Below, piece after piece: positions 9,388 through 17,270 of a stretch of DNA of 64,000 nt (the first letter of the stretch is position 1; each line of letters opens with the position of its first letter). The DNA is from DASQZT01 sp963728965 (GTDB taxonomy: Bacteria; Acidobacteriota; Terriglobia; Bryobacterales; Bryobacteraceae). The translations under genes and the position numbers were made by a program. The stretch is taken from assembly GCA_963728965.1 (NCBI GenBank), contig CAVSMH010000006.1, positions 248,001 through 312,000 of the forward strand, written 5' to 3'. Below the pieces are notes generated by a model. That model was not told the DNA's origin, did not search any database, and saw only the letters and a list, made by a program, of their open reading frames with translations.

Positions 9388-9414
9388 TTGACGCGGGCTA
9401 CGTTCTGTCCAGAT
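9388..9414. repeat. 27-bp direct repeat, copy 1
   Basis: These 27 bases, beginning TTGACGCGGGCTACG, recur exactly at 10208-10234. The two copies are 820 bp apart, in direct orientation, and bracket the VOC-family gene plus a gene-free stretch. Neither copy lies in a convincing gene. Confidence 0.8.
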
Positions 9415-9456
9415 CGCCGCGATCGGGATTAATGAGGACAGGCCAGCGTGTTCACG

Positions 9457-9933
9457 TCAGCCTCGTCGCGCTGCCTCGATGGCGGCGACGTCGATCTTCT
9501 TCATCGTCATCATTGCCTCGAAGGCGCGCTTTGCCTCACCGCCACCAGCCGCAAGCGCGTCGGTTAGCGTGCGCGGGGTAATCTGCCAGGAGAGGCCCCA
9601 GCGGTCCTTGCACCAACCGCACGCGCTTTCCGTGCCGCCATTGCCGACGATCGCGTTCCAATAGCGGTCCGTCTCTTCCTGATTCTCCGTCGCGATCTGG
9701 AAAGAAAAAGCCTCGCTGTGCCTGAACGCCGGGCCGCCGTTCAGACCGAGACAGGGAATGCCGAGAACTGTGAACTCCACCGTCAGCTCATCGCCCTTCT
9801 TGCCGCCCGGAAAGTCACCGGGTGCATGGTGAACAGCCGTTACGTTACTGTCCGGAAAGGTGGCGGCGTAAAAGCGCGCCGCCTGATGCGCATCCTTGTC
9901 GAACCAGAGGCAGATCGTGTTCTTTGGCGTCAA
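9457..9933 (-). CDS. VOC/PhnB-like (glyoxalase-fold) protein
   Basis: A 158-residue protein beginning TPKNTICLWFDKDAHQAARF, with YAATFPDSNV, GDELTVEFTVLG, FSFQIATENQEETDRYWNAI, and CGWCKDRWGLSWQITPR. These are the landmarks of the PhnB-like branch of vicinal-oxygen-chelate proteins often labelled 3-demethylubiquinone methyltransferase-like. Function of this branch is unsettled; most members are uncharacterised metal-fold proteins. Length is normal and the reading frame intact. It lies alone, between the two copies of a 27-bp direct repeat, in a region otherwise full of damaged genes, so it may have arrived as a small cassette. Confidence 0.85.
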   Translation of the reverse strand: MTPKNTICLWFDKDAHQAARFYAATFPDSNVTAVHHAPGDFPGGKKGDELTVEFTVLGIPCLGLNGGPAFRHSEAFSFQIATENQEETDRYWNAIVGNGGTESACGWCKDRWGLSWQITPRTLTDALAAGGGEAKRAFEAMMTMKKIDVAAIEAARRG

Positions 9934-10573
9934 TGTACGTGTCTCCTTGTGCTCGATCAGGGCGAACGCCGCGGTCTACTCGTCGACCCGATCAGTGACC
10001 CACCAGGGCATGTGCTGATCTGCTCCAGCCGACGTGTGGAATCGGTCGCCACCCGTCCTACCTTTCTGAATATATCGCCTGGCTCGACCATCGACTTCCG
10101 AAGCTAAGACTGGCCAATGTACGACTCGATCCAGGTTCCAGAGATAGGTCGCGCAAGACGGCATAGTGTTTGCCGATCATGCAAGGATCATCGCGAAAGT
10201 CGAGACGTTGACGCGGGCTACGTTCTGTCCAGATGATGCGTAGTCCTCCCGGAATCGGTGAACGCGGGCAACAAGCCAGGGGCCGTACTTAGCAGCCCTG
10301 CCGGATGGCGCGGTCCAGGTCCCGTGCGACAGGACCCTGTCCCCTCTCCCCACTATCAGGATATCGCGCACACGGGGGCTTGCGGCAAGACGTGGGTCGT
10401 CCCGCATTAATAATCGCCTGCTGTATCCAGAACCTGCGGAAAGGAACGTCACGAATGCGCGTGCCGTCGTATGGGGTCGCGGCGGGACGCCGAACGGATG
10501 GAGGGACTCGCGGTGCAGTTGACGTCCGAGGAATGTGATGGGCCGGTCGGGACCGGCGTGAGAAGCTGCGACA
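9934..10573. other. Gene-poor stretch upstream of the MITE
   Basis: No reading frame here shows a recognisable family; the short ORFs on either strand have atypical composition and no ribosome site. The stretch contains the second copy of the 27-bp repeat and a small GC-rich inverted repeat (CCGGTCGGGACCGG, about 10542-10555). It may be decayed coding DNA, but no parent family could be identified. Confidence 0.5.
10208..10234. repeat. 27-bp direct repeat, copy 2
   Basis: Exact second copy of the repeat at 9388-9414, same orientation. Homology stops sharply on both sides. Confidence 0.8.
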
Positions 10574-10720
10574 TTCTCTAGCAGGCTGCTGAAAAAGTCC
10601 CCGGACTACTTAGAATGGCACTTACCAACAGCCGCAAACTGTTGATTCTACGTTTGACGGAGCGAGACATTGGGTGCTTTCGGGCATCGAAATACCCTTT
10701 TTCAGCAACCTGCTAGAGAA
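10574..10720. mobile_element. MITE-like element with IS1182-type terminal inverted repeats
   Basis: The ends are 24-bp inverted repeats with one mismatch (10574-10597 and 10697-10720) built around GCAGGCTGCTGAAAAAG, a terminal sequence familiar from IS1182-family insertion sequences. Only about 99 bp separate them and no transposase is encoded, so this is a non-autonomous miniature element. A target-site duplication is not obvious in the immediate flanks. It sits 20 bp upstream of a truncated PEP-synthase-like gene. Confidence 0.75.
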
Positions 10721-10740
10721 CGCATAGGGGAGGGGAACGG

Positions 10741-11094
10741 ATGGGCTGTTACGTGTTGGGTTTCCAGGAGATCAATCAGACGCAGGTCTCGGTGATTGGC
10801 GGCAAGGGCGCGCACTTGGGGGAGCTTTCGCGGATCGAAGGCCTTCGCGTGCCGGTTGGCTTCGGCGTGACAACGGGCGCCTTCCAGCGGATCATGGCGG
10901 AAGCACCGTCGATCGACGATCGGCTCGACGGGCTGTCGCGCCTGAAGCCAGTCGACCGGGAGGCGACCCGCGCGCTCAGCGCGGAGATCCGCCGGACCCT
11001 CGAAGGGATCGCCATCCCCGACGATCTGGTGGCGGCGATTACCCGCCCGCTCGCCCGGCTCTCCCACCCAGGCTATGTATCCGTCGGGCCGAAT
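10741..11094 (+). pseudogene. N-terminal fragment of a PEP synthase / pyruvate phosphate dikinase-like gene
   Basis: A strong purine-rich ribosome site precedes ATG 10741. The first ~115 codons read as the start of the PPDK_N ATP-binding domain: VLGFQEINQTQVSVIGGKGA, HLGELSRIEGLRVPVGFGVT, then a helical segment ending IPDDLVAAITRPLARLSHPG. The usual continuation (YAVRSSATAEDLP) is missing; after about 11090 the frame runs into unrelated sequence belonging to the opposite-strand remnant. A full protein would be roughly 800-900 residues, so more than 85% is gone. The nominal ORF to 11382 is a fusion artefact. Confidence 0.75.
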
Positions 11095-11524
11095 CAACGG
11101 GCGAATTCGGCACAATCGTTGTGCAATCGAAAGTCAACCGTGGCAGTGACGCCTTCTCTGGCCGCAGCCGCACTCTGGCCGGCGAGGAGTAACGACTTAC
11201 CGTCGCGGCTGAACTTCGGGCGATATTGCGCCCGCCATTTGCATGATCTTCTGAGGCGGCGCGCTTCCATCGGAACGAACCGAGTAGACTCCCCGGACCC
11301 GAGGCTTCGCCCGCGAACACCGGAAAGCGACCGTCGGGCGTCCAGAGAGCGCCATCGCTTTTTCGCCCGGCATCGAAGGTGATCCGCGTCATCGCCCCGC
11401 GTTCCAGATCGCACGCGTGAAAATCCGGGCCATTCGGGCTATCCAGCCGGATCGCGACCTTCCGTCCGTCGGGGGACAGGCACGGAGAAACGTAAGCGGC
11501 CCGCCGCCGGCGACATTTTTCCAT
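11094..11524 (-). pseudogene. WD40-like (PD40) propeller remnant, probably from a Ser/Thr kinase or TolB-like protein
   Basis: The reverse strand reads SPCLSPDGRKVAIRLDSPNG, then DFHACDLERGAMTRITFDAG and GALWTPDGR: two PD40-type blades. A later blade (YRPKFSRDGKSLLLAGQ) is in another frame, so at least one frameshift is present, and both ends are truncated. In Acidobacteria such blades usually form the C-terminal half of membrane-linked serine/threonine kinases, but the kinase part is absent. It abuts the PEP-synthase-like fragment tail to tail. Confidence 0.6.
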
Positions 11525-11667
11525 CCGCGCTGATCCAGCTCAGCACCAGATGTTCTTCATCGATATACCCGGATACCATCTCGGTGAATATTAGGAGACA
11601 ATGGACGTCACGATAGGCTTTTGGAGGTCTTCAGCGGTGACCTCTGCTAAGATTTGCAGGTACCTTG

Positions 11668-12432
11668 ATGGTAGAAGTAAGAACCGATACGACGGAACGG
11701 CGAACCAGATCGAAGCGCAGCTTTAAACGGGGCCGCCTCAGCGAACAGGTAGTCGCGGAGTTGGAACGTACGATCCTCGAGGAGTTTCCCCATCCGGGTA
11801 CCCGTCTCCCCAAGGAGGCCGAACTCGCCGATCGCTTCCACGTCAGCCGTATCGTGATCCGCGAGGCCATGAAAATTCTCGAGGATCGCGGCGTCGTCGC
11901 GGTGCGCGCCGGACGCGGCACCATGACGGTCGCGCCCACTCCCGAGCGGGTCAAAACGGCGCTCCTCCGCCTCTTCCGCGATCAGCCCATCCCCACCTTG
12001 GGCGAAATGGAGCTGATGATCGAACTGCGCGAAGTCCTCGAGGAGACGGTTGCCGGCCTTGCCGCGATCCGCGCTACCCAGGAAGACCTGGAACGCATCT
12101 CCACGGCCCTCACCGATATGGCAGCCACCGGCGTGAGCGTCGAAAAAACCATCGAGGCCGACCTCAGGTTCCACGTTGCCATCGCCACCGCCTCCCACAA
12201 TCGCTTCTTTGAAATGGTGCTCGAGCCGCTAACTCACGTGTTCGTGCAGCAGATCAAGCTGACCGATAGCTACCAGGTGGGGATCGATCTTCACCACCAC
12301 ATGTACGAAAAGATCGCTAAGGGCGATCCCATCGGAGCCCGGCAGGCGGTCCGCCGCCTCATGAAGAGCACCCGCAATCACATGAAGACCGCCCTTCAAA
12401 TGCTCTCCGCCGACGAACATGAGGCGCGATGA
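11668..12432 (+). CDS. GntR family regulator, FadR subfamily
   Basis: A 254-residue repressor/activator. The winged helix occupies about residues 20-90 (LSEQVVAELERTILEEFPHP, GTRLPKEAELADRFHVSRIV, REAMKILEDRGVVAVRAGRG) and the C-terminal FCD effector domain about 95-245, with the metal-coordinating pattern D..H (EADLRFHVAIATASHN) and later HHHMYEKIAKGD. I use ATG 11668; a TTG three bases earlier is also possible. FadR-type regulators commonly respond to sugar acids or organic acids. The open frame is intact although the genes on both sides are damaged. A 17-bp perfect inverted repeat follows at 12461-12477, and related sites occur upstream of the enolase-superfamily gene and the TonB-receptor cluster. 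Confidence 0.93.
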   Translation: MVEVRTDTTERRTRSKRSFKRGRLSEQVVAELERTILEEFPHPGTRLPKEAELADRFHVSRIVIREAMKILEDRGVVAVRAGRGTMTVAPTPERVKTALLRLFRDQPIPTLGEMELMIELREVLEETVAGLAAIRATQEDLERISTALTDMAATGVSVEKTIEADLRFHVAIATASHNRFFEMVLEPLTHVFVQQIKLTDSYQVGIDLHHHMYEKIAKGDPIGARQAVRRLMKSTRNHMKTALQMLSADEHEAR

Positions 12433-12460
12433 ACAGGCCGGCCGGGCGAATCTCCGTCGT

Positions 12461-12477
12461 GAATGATATGATCATTC
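12461..12477. promoter_or_regulatory. Inverted repeat, candidate GntR/FadR operator
   Basis: GAATGAT-ATG-ATCATTC is a perfect 7+3+7 palindrome between the regulator stop and the SDR start, in AT-rich DNA. FadR-subfamily regulators bind short palindromes with a small centre, so this is a natural candidate site for the adjacent regulator. Confidence 0.5.
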
Positions 12478-12579
12478 GGTGAACTGGCCGGCCTGAACCG
12501 TCTCGCATCCAATCACCGCCAGCCCTCCCCCAGACGGTCATCGCGCTCGCCTCCTTCTGCCGCCCGAGACCGTCGCCCG

Positions 12580-13335
12580 ATGAGCGTTGCCGGGAAGGTG
12601 GTAGTGGTCACCGGATCGGGCGCCGGCATCGGCCGGGCCTGTGCCGCGGAATTTGCCCGCCGCGGGGCCCGGGTCGTCGTGGCGGATATCGACGCCGCTG
12701 GTGCCGCTACCGCGCAATCCATAGGCGCGATGCCCCGTACCGGTAGACGTCGCCAATCCGCAAGCCGTCCAGTCGCTGGTTCAAACGACCATCGAAACCT
12801 ACGGCGAAATCTTTGCCCTGGTCAACAACGCGGCCCTTCAGGTGAACCACACGATCGAGCACACCACGCTCGAAGCCTGGTCGCGCCAGATGGCTGTCAA
12901 TGTGGGCGGCGTCTTTCTCTGCTCCAAGTACTTCCTTCCGCACCTGCGGAAGTCCCGCAGTGCGATCGTCAACATGTCGTCCGTCAACGGGTTCTTCGTC
13001 GAGCCGGGATGCACCGGCTACTGCGCAACCAAAGGCGCCATCACCGCGCGCACCAAGGCCATGGCCATCGATCACGGCCGCGAAGGCATCCGTGTCAACT
13101 GCATCTGCCCGGGCTACATCGACGCGGGCCTTGCCCAAGGCTACTTCGAGGCCCAACCCGATCCGGCCGCCGCGCGCGCCGCCGCCGGTGGACTGCATGC
13201 CCTCGGCCGCATCGGCACGCCGGAGGAGGTTGCCCGCGTGGCCGTTTTTCTGGCCAGTGACGAATCGTCTTTTATGACCGGCTCAGTGGTGGTCGTGATG
13301 GCGGATTTGGCAGCGGACTCCCGTCCAACGGCTGA
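12580..13335 (+). pseudogene. SDR-family oxidoreductase gene with two frameshifts
   Basis: The N-terminus (MSVAGKVVVVTGSGAGIGRA) has the TGxxxGIG NAD(P) motif. The frame breaks in a CCCC run at about 12733-12736; the continuation PVDVANPQAVQSLVQTTIE and FALVNNAALQVNHTIEHTT lies in the next frame, followed by the catalytic region (NMSSVNGFFVEPGCTGYCATKGA; S, Y, K present). Near 13296 the expected end VVVVDGGFGSGLPSNG requires one more base; as written, the frame runs on into the EamA gene. Both events are single-base changes, so sequencing error is a real alternative to decay. With both corrected it would be a ~250-residue sugar-alcohol-type dehydrogenase, fitting a GntR-controlled catabolic locus. 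Confidence 0.75.
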
Positions 13336-13912
13336 TCACGCCGCCCCGCCCGGCCGCTTCCGCGACTGGGTGATGCTGCGCGCCTGCAATCTCATGTGGG
13401 CCAGCCAGTTCGCCATGGTGGAACTGGTGCAGAACCAAATGGGGCCGTGGTTCGCGGTCACCTTCCCCATGGCCATTTCCACCTTGCTACTCCTGCCCCT
13501 GATGAAGCGCAAATGGCCGCGCTCCCAAGCCGGTTCGTTCTTCCTCCTGGGTGTCGGCGGCCAGGTCACCGCGCAGTTGTTTATCACCTGGGGCGTGCGT
13601 CTCTCGCTCGCTTCCAACGCCGCGCTCCTCTTGCTCGCGCTGCCCATCTGCACGGCAGTCATGGCCGGCCTCCTCCTCCACTTCGCAGCCACCACCTGGA
13701 TCGGGCTCGCCATCCTCGCCACCTTCCAATATTGCCTCTCGATGGTGACTTTCCTGAACGTGCTCTCGCGGCTCGACGCCACGCAGGCCTTGTCCAACTA
13801 CCTGATCCCCTTTTTCGGAGTTGGTGGATGGCAGGGGCCGGCTTCTCGGCAGGCGTTGGCATTTCTGATTGGCGAAGCGGAGGGTAACGCCGGCAAAGCG
13901 GGGTACTTCTAA
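13298..13912 (+). pseudogene. EamA/DMT-type transporter, C-terminally truncated
   Basis: From ATG 13298 (or 13373) the frame reads FRDWVMLRACNLMWASQFAM, then several membrane helices (WFAVTFPMAISTLLLLPLM, SFFLLGVGGQVTAQLFITWG, NAALLLLALPICTAVMAGLL). After ALSNYLIPFFGV the family sequence stops and 30-odd unrelated residues follow to the stop at 13912, so the last helices are lost. As sequenced it is fused in frame to the preceding SDR. The 3' flank carries a GCGGAG-rich short repeat (13911-13938) that may mark the deletion point. Probably non-functional. Confidence 0.65.
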
Positions 13913-13968
13913 CGCGGAGACGCGGAGCGCGCGGAGATCAAGATGGTGTCACTCGAGGTAAGTCGGGG

Positions 13969-15519
13969 TTAGTGGCGGAGCAGGTTGCGGACCGTGATGC
14001 TTTGGGGGAATAGGGAGAGATAGCGCTCGAGGCTGGCGCGGCGGGCTTCGGGGTGGGCGGCTTTTTCGTAGATTTTGGCGAGAGCCAGGTAGGGGTCGCG
14101 GAGGGAGGGGTCGAGACGGGTGGCGGTTTCCAGAGCGTCGATGGCTTCGGCGGTGCGGCCGGATTCGATCAGGGTGAGGCCGAGGTTGAGACGGTGGGCG
14201 GCCTCGCGGGGTTCTAGTTCGGCGGCACGGGCGAAGCGGCGGGCGGCCTCGCGGAGCACGCCTTTCTGATGGAGGATTACACCGAGGGCGGAGAGGACGG
14301 CGGTGTCTGTGGCAGATTGGGGCTCGACGGCAAGGAGGCTGCGGAGGCCCTGGTTGACCAGGTCCGGGGCGTGCAGGCGTTCGCCGGCGCTGAAATAGGC
14401 GAGGCCGAGATTGCGTCCGGCGAGTGGGGACGGCGGTTCGCGCCAGGCGCGGAGTTGGACGGGAGGGGCGGAAGGAGAATCGCGGCGGGCTCGCGGCCGG
14501 GCGAGGATCTGATGGTCGGTGAAGGCGGTGTGGCCGCCATCGTAGGCATCGCGGCGGGGCATGTGGCAGGCGATGCAATCGTCGAGGGGCTGGGGGTGAG
14601 AGGCGAGCGAGGCGGTGGTATGGCACTGAAGGCAGCGATCGCGGTAATAGGCGCTGGGATTGGCGGGGGGATCGTGGGGGTCGTGGCAGGTACCGCACCA
14701 CAGGCGCGTGCCGCTTTCGCGGGCGCAGCGGCTGGCAGCCAACTCTTCGGAATGGCTCACGACTTTGAAGGGTGCGGTGGAGCCGCGGTAGTCGGAGACG
14801 TAGACGGTGAGGGTTTCTTCGAGAGGCTCGCCGGGGTGAAAGTTCCAGGGCTGGCGGCCGGGGTTGACGATGCGGGCTTCGCCGCTGAGGTGGCATTGTT
14901 CGCAGACTGCATCACGGAGGGGAGGTGCGAGGCGGGCGGGATTGACGATGGTGGCGCGGGAGGGGCGGGCCAGGTGGGCCTCGACCGGGCCGTGGCAACG
15001 GTCGCAGGAGATGGAGCCGGATTCGATGGGCGGCGATTGGTAGGTGTTCAGGGTGAAGGGCACGGGCCGGGGGCGGCCGGCGTGGCAGGAGAGACATGCG
15101 GGAGGGATGGGGCGGTCGAAATCGAGGTCGGCATCGGGCGGGTAGCCGGGGGAGAGATCCCAGGTGCGGCGCGCGGTGTAGTAGGTAGCGGGGGATTGGA
15201 AGAGGTGGCCAGCGAGGAGGACGAGGAAGCTGCGTGCGCGGTCACCGGAGCCGATGCAATAGGCAATGTCATAGGCGGCGGTGAGGCGGTCGCGTTCGAG
15301 GGTGTGGGTCATGGCGGCGGACGTGGAGGCGATGCGGAGGGCGCCCGAGTGGAGGCGGATGGTGCCGCCGGGAAGGGGGGTGGGCTTGCCGATGGAGTTG
15401 GCCATGCCGGTCTTGAGGTAGCCGGCGGTTTCGCGCGGGTGACAGACGGCGCACTGCTGGGGGCCGGCGGCGCGGAGCGCGGCGGCAAGCGCTACCAGCA
15501 GTAAGGGCGCGCGGATCAT
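13969..15519 (-). CDS. Exported multihaem c-type cytochrome with C-terminal TPR repeats
   Basis: A ~516-residue protein with a signal peptide (MIRAPLLLVALAAALRAAG; ATG 15519 preferred over 15537). Seven CxxCH haem motifs are visible: CAVCH, CLSCH, CDRCH, CEQCH, CGTCH, CLQCH and CIACH. From about residue 370 the sequence turns into TPR repeats (GRNLGLAYFSAGERL, GVLREAARRFARAAELEPRE, SGRTAEAIDALETATRLDPS). Multihaem-TPR fusions occur in Acidobacteria and Planctomycetes; the haem part probably transfers electrons in the periplasm while the TPRs bind a partner. No electron-transfer partner is encoded nearby. Confidence 0.88.
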   Translation of the reverse strand: MIRAPLLLVALAAALRAAGPQQCAVCHPRETAGYLKTGMANSIGKPTPLPGGTIRLHSGALRIASTSAAMTHTLERDRLTAAYDIAYCIGSGDRARSFLVLLAGHLFQSPATYYTARRTWDLSPGYPPDADLDFDRPIPPACLSCHAGRPRPVPFTLNTYQSPPIESGSISCDRCHGPVEAHLARPSRATIVNPARLAPPLRDAVCEQCHLSGEARIVNPGRQPWNFHPGEPLEETLTVYVSDYRGSTAPFKVVSHSEELAASRCARESGTRLWCGTCHDPHDPPANPSAYYRDRCLQCHTTASLASHPQPLDDCIACHMPRRDAYDGGHTAFTDHQILARPRARRDSPSAPPVQLRAWREPPSPLAGRNLGLAYFSAGERLHAPDLVNQGLRSLLAVEPQSATDTAVLSALGVILHQKGVLREAARRFARAAELEPREAAHRLNLGLTLIESGRTAEAIDALETATRLDPSLRDPYLALAKIYEKAAHPEARRASLERYLSLFPQSITVRNLLRH

Positions 15520-15573
15520 GGAATAGCTTCGCGACAAAGACCAGATCTCATGTTTTGACGGGCCGGTTTCGGA

Positions 15574-16812
15574 TTACCAGTGCGTCAGAGAGCCGTCGGG
15601 GCGGAAATAGAACAGCTTATTTCCAGGCTGGGTGACCTCGCCGAGCAGGGTGAGGCGGCTCATATCAAGGGTGACGCCGAGGCCAGGGCGGTCGTTAGGC
15701 CAGCATTTGCCCTGCTTGAAATCGAGCCCCTCCTTAATATGGTTGGGCAGCGAGGTGTTGGAGCCGATCTCGACCAGGACGGGGCCGGAGAACGGACCGA
15801 GGGTATGGACCAGGGCGGCGGTGGCGATGGGCCCGGTGAAATGGGGGCAGATGCCGACGGCGTGGGTCTGGCAGAGGGCGGAGACTTTGAGCATTTCGGT
15901 GATGCCGCCGACGTTTGGGAGGGTGGCGCGGATGTAGTCGATATCCTTGTTTTCGACCAGGGTGTAGAAATCCCAGCGCTGACCCCACTCTTCGCCATGG
16001 GTAAGGGGGACAGTGGTGAGTTTGCGGAGTTTGGGGATATCGGAGAGGGCCTGGGCGTCGGCCACGGGGTCCTCGACGAAGTAGGGTTCGTACTGTTCGA
16101 TGAGGCGGCAGGCGCGGAGAGCGTCGCTGAAATCGAAGCGCTGGTGGAAGTCGATGACCCAATCGCCATCGGGGAGGACGCCTTCACTGACCTCTTTGCA
16201 GGCCTGGGCGACGGCGCGGACTTGCTGGTGGGTGTTGAAGGTTTCGCCGGCGCCGCCGCGGCCGGCGGCGATGCGGAAGGCGCGGAAGCCGGACTCGATG
16301 GTGGCCTTGGCGCGCTCGCGCAGGGAGAGGCGCGGTTGCGGACCGTTGCCCTGGCGCAGAGGGCCGGTGCCGTAGGATTCGAGGTACTGGCGCATCATGC
16401 CGCCGAGCAACTGGTGGACGGGGGCATTGAACGCCTTGCCTTTGATATCCCAGAGGGCTAGATCGAGCGCGCCCTGGGCATGGATCTTTTCGCGGCCGGG
16501 GGGATAGAACCACCCTTTATACATCTGATGCCAGACGAACTCGCTGCGGAAGGGGTCCTGGCCGATGAGGCTGCCTGCGCACTGTTCGAGCATGTCCCTG
16601 GTGCCGCCTTCGCCGATGCCTGTGAGGCCGGCGTCGGTTTCGACGGTGACCACGAGGTTGCTCTGGTTGAAAGTGGGGTTGAAGTCCTCGGGTTTGTAGA
16701 TGCGGACGCGCGTGATCTTGGCTTTAGGCAGCGCGGCGAAGGCGCGGCGCGGGAGCAGGGCGGCCGATCCGGCGAGACCTGCCAGGCTGGTAATAAAAGA
16801 ACGTCGGTGCAT
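15574..16812 (-). CDS. Tat-exported enolase-superfamily (mandelate racemase/muconate lactonizing enzyme) protein
   Basis: A 412-residue protein with a Tat-like leader (MHRRSFITSLAGLAGSAALL, cut after AFA). The N-terminal capping domain is followed by the barrel with metal ligands visible as VIDFHQRF, FVEDPV and THGEEWG, and the catalytic-side segment ICPHFTGPIATAALVH. This spacing fits the D-galactonate/sugar-acid dehydratase branch of the superfamily, but exact substrate is not predictable from sequence. Export of an enolase-superfamily enzyme is unusual outside this phylum. The ATG is preceded by AGGAG, and a palindrome resembling the one beside the GntR gene sits about 30 bp upstream. Confidence 0.87.
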   Translation of the reverse strand: MHRRSFITSLAGLAGSAALLPRRAFAALPKAKITRVRIYKPEDFNPTFNQSNLVVTVETDAGLTGIGEGGTRDMLEQCAGSLIGQDPFRSEFVWHQMYKGWFYPPGREKIHAQGALDLALWDIKGKAFNAPVHQLLGGMMRQYLESYGTGPLRQGNGPQPRLSLRERAKATIESGFRAFRIAAGRGGAGETFNTHQQVRAVAQACKEVSEGVLPDGDWVIDFHQRFDFSDALRACRLIEQYEPYFVEDPVADAQALSDIPKLRKLTTVPLTHGEEWGQRWDFYTLVENKDIDYIRATLPNVGGITEMLKVSALCQTHAVGICPHFTGPIATAALVHTLGPFSGPVLVEIGSNTSLPNHIKEGLDFKQGKCWPNDRPGLGVTLDMSRLTLLGEVTQPGNKLFYFRPDGSLTHW

Positions 16813-16839
16813 AGTTGAGACGGACTCCTACCTTGCGGC

Positions 16840-16859
16840 ACAAAGATCTGATCTTTTGT
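16840..16859. promoter_or_regulatory. Inverted repeat, candidate GntR/FadR operator
   Basis: AAAGAT-CTG-ATCTTT is a perfect 6+3+6 palindrome extended by near-matching ACA/TGT flanks, 28-47 bp upstream of the enolase-superfamily start codon, where it would overlap the promoter. It shares the GAT-NTG-AT centre with the sites at 12461 and 17086. Confidence 0.5.
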
Positions 16860-17064
16860 AACTTAGTTCGCGGGGACTGTCAAGCGAGCGCCAGGGGAGG
16901 CGCGGGCGGAGCCCCGGGCGCCCAACCTTAGCGAAAATAGGGTACACTGTGGCAAGGAAAGCGAAGCTGGCGCGTCCGGTTGTAGGGCGGGCCGGACGGG
17001 ATGAATTTGGCATCTTTGATTTGGACTCTGCAGGTCTCCAGTATTTTCGACTAGTTTTCAGTTT

Positions 17065-17103
17065 TTGATTGCCTAGCACTCTCCAATAAGATATGATGTT
17101 TTG
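17065..17103 (+). promoter_or_regulatory. Promoter of the TonB-receptor cluster with overlapping palindrome
   Basis: In the 458-bp gene-free gap between the divergent enolase-superfamily and TonB-receptor genes, TTGATT (17065-17070) and TAAGAT (17087-17092) are separated by 16 bp, a plausible sigma-70 promoter. An imperfect palindrome ATAAGAT-ATG-ATGTTTT (17086-17102) covers the -10 element. The ~170-bp leader to the ATG at 17271 is GC-rich and shows no recognisable riboswitch. The rest of the gap (16860-17060) has no gene I can support. Confidence 0.45.
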
Positions 17104-17270
17104 CGAGGTAAGTCTCTAGCGGCAGACAAGGAGTCCGCGCTGCTGGGCTCGCGCGCCGGGACCTGGGAGTTCTCCCGGACAGGGCGCCGCGCACTGGACT
17201 GCCGCCTCAAGAAGGAACGCCTGCGCCGGACGCGGGCAAATGAATCAGCAGAAAACACAAGGAGCGGTTT

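Noticed and set aside
13911..13938. GCGGAG-rich short tandem run as a CRISPR-like or origin repeat
   Set aside because: It is only three irregular units; at most a simple repeat at a deletion junction.
14269..15504. 411-codon Gly/Ala-rich plus-strand ORF
   Set aside because: It is antisense to the multihaem cytochrome gene; the apparent low complexity mirrors that gene's GC-rich codons.
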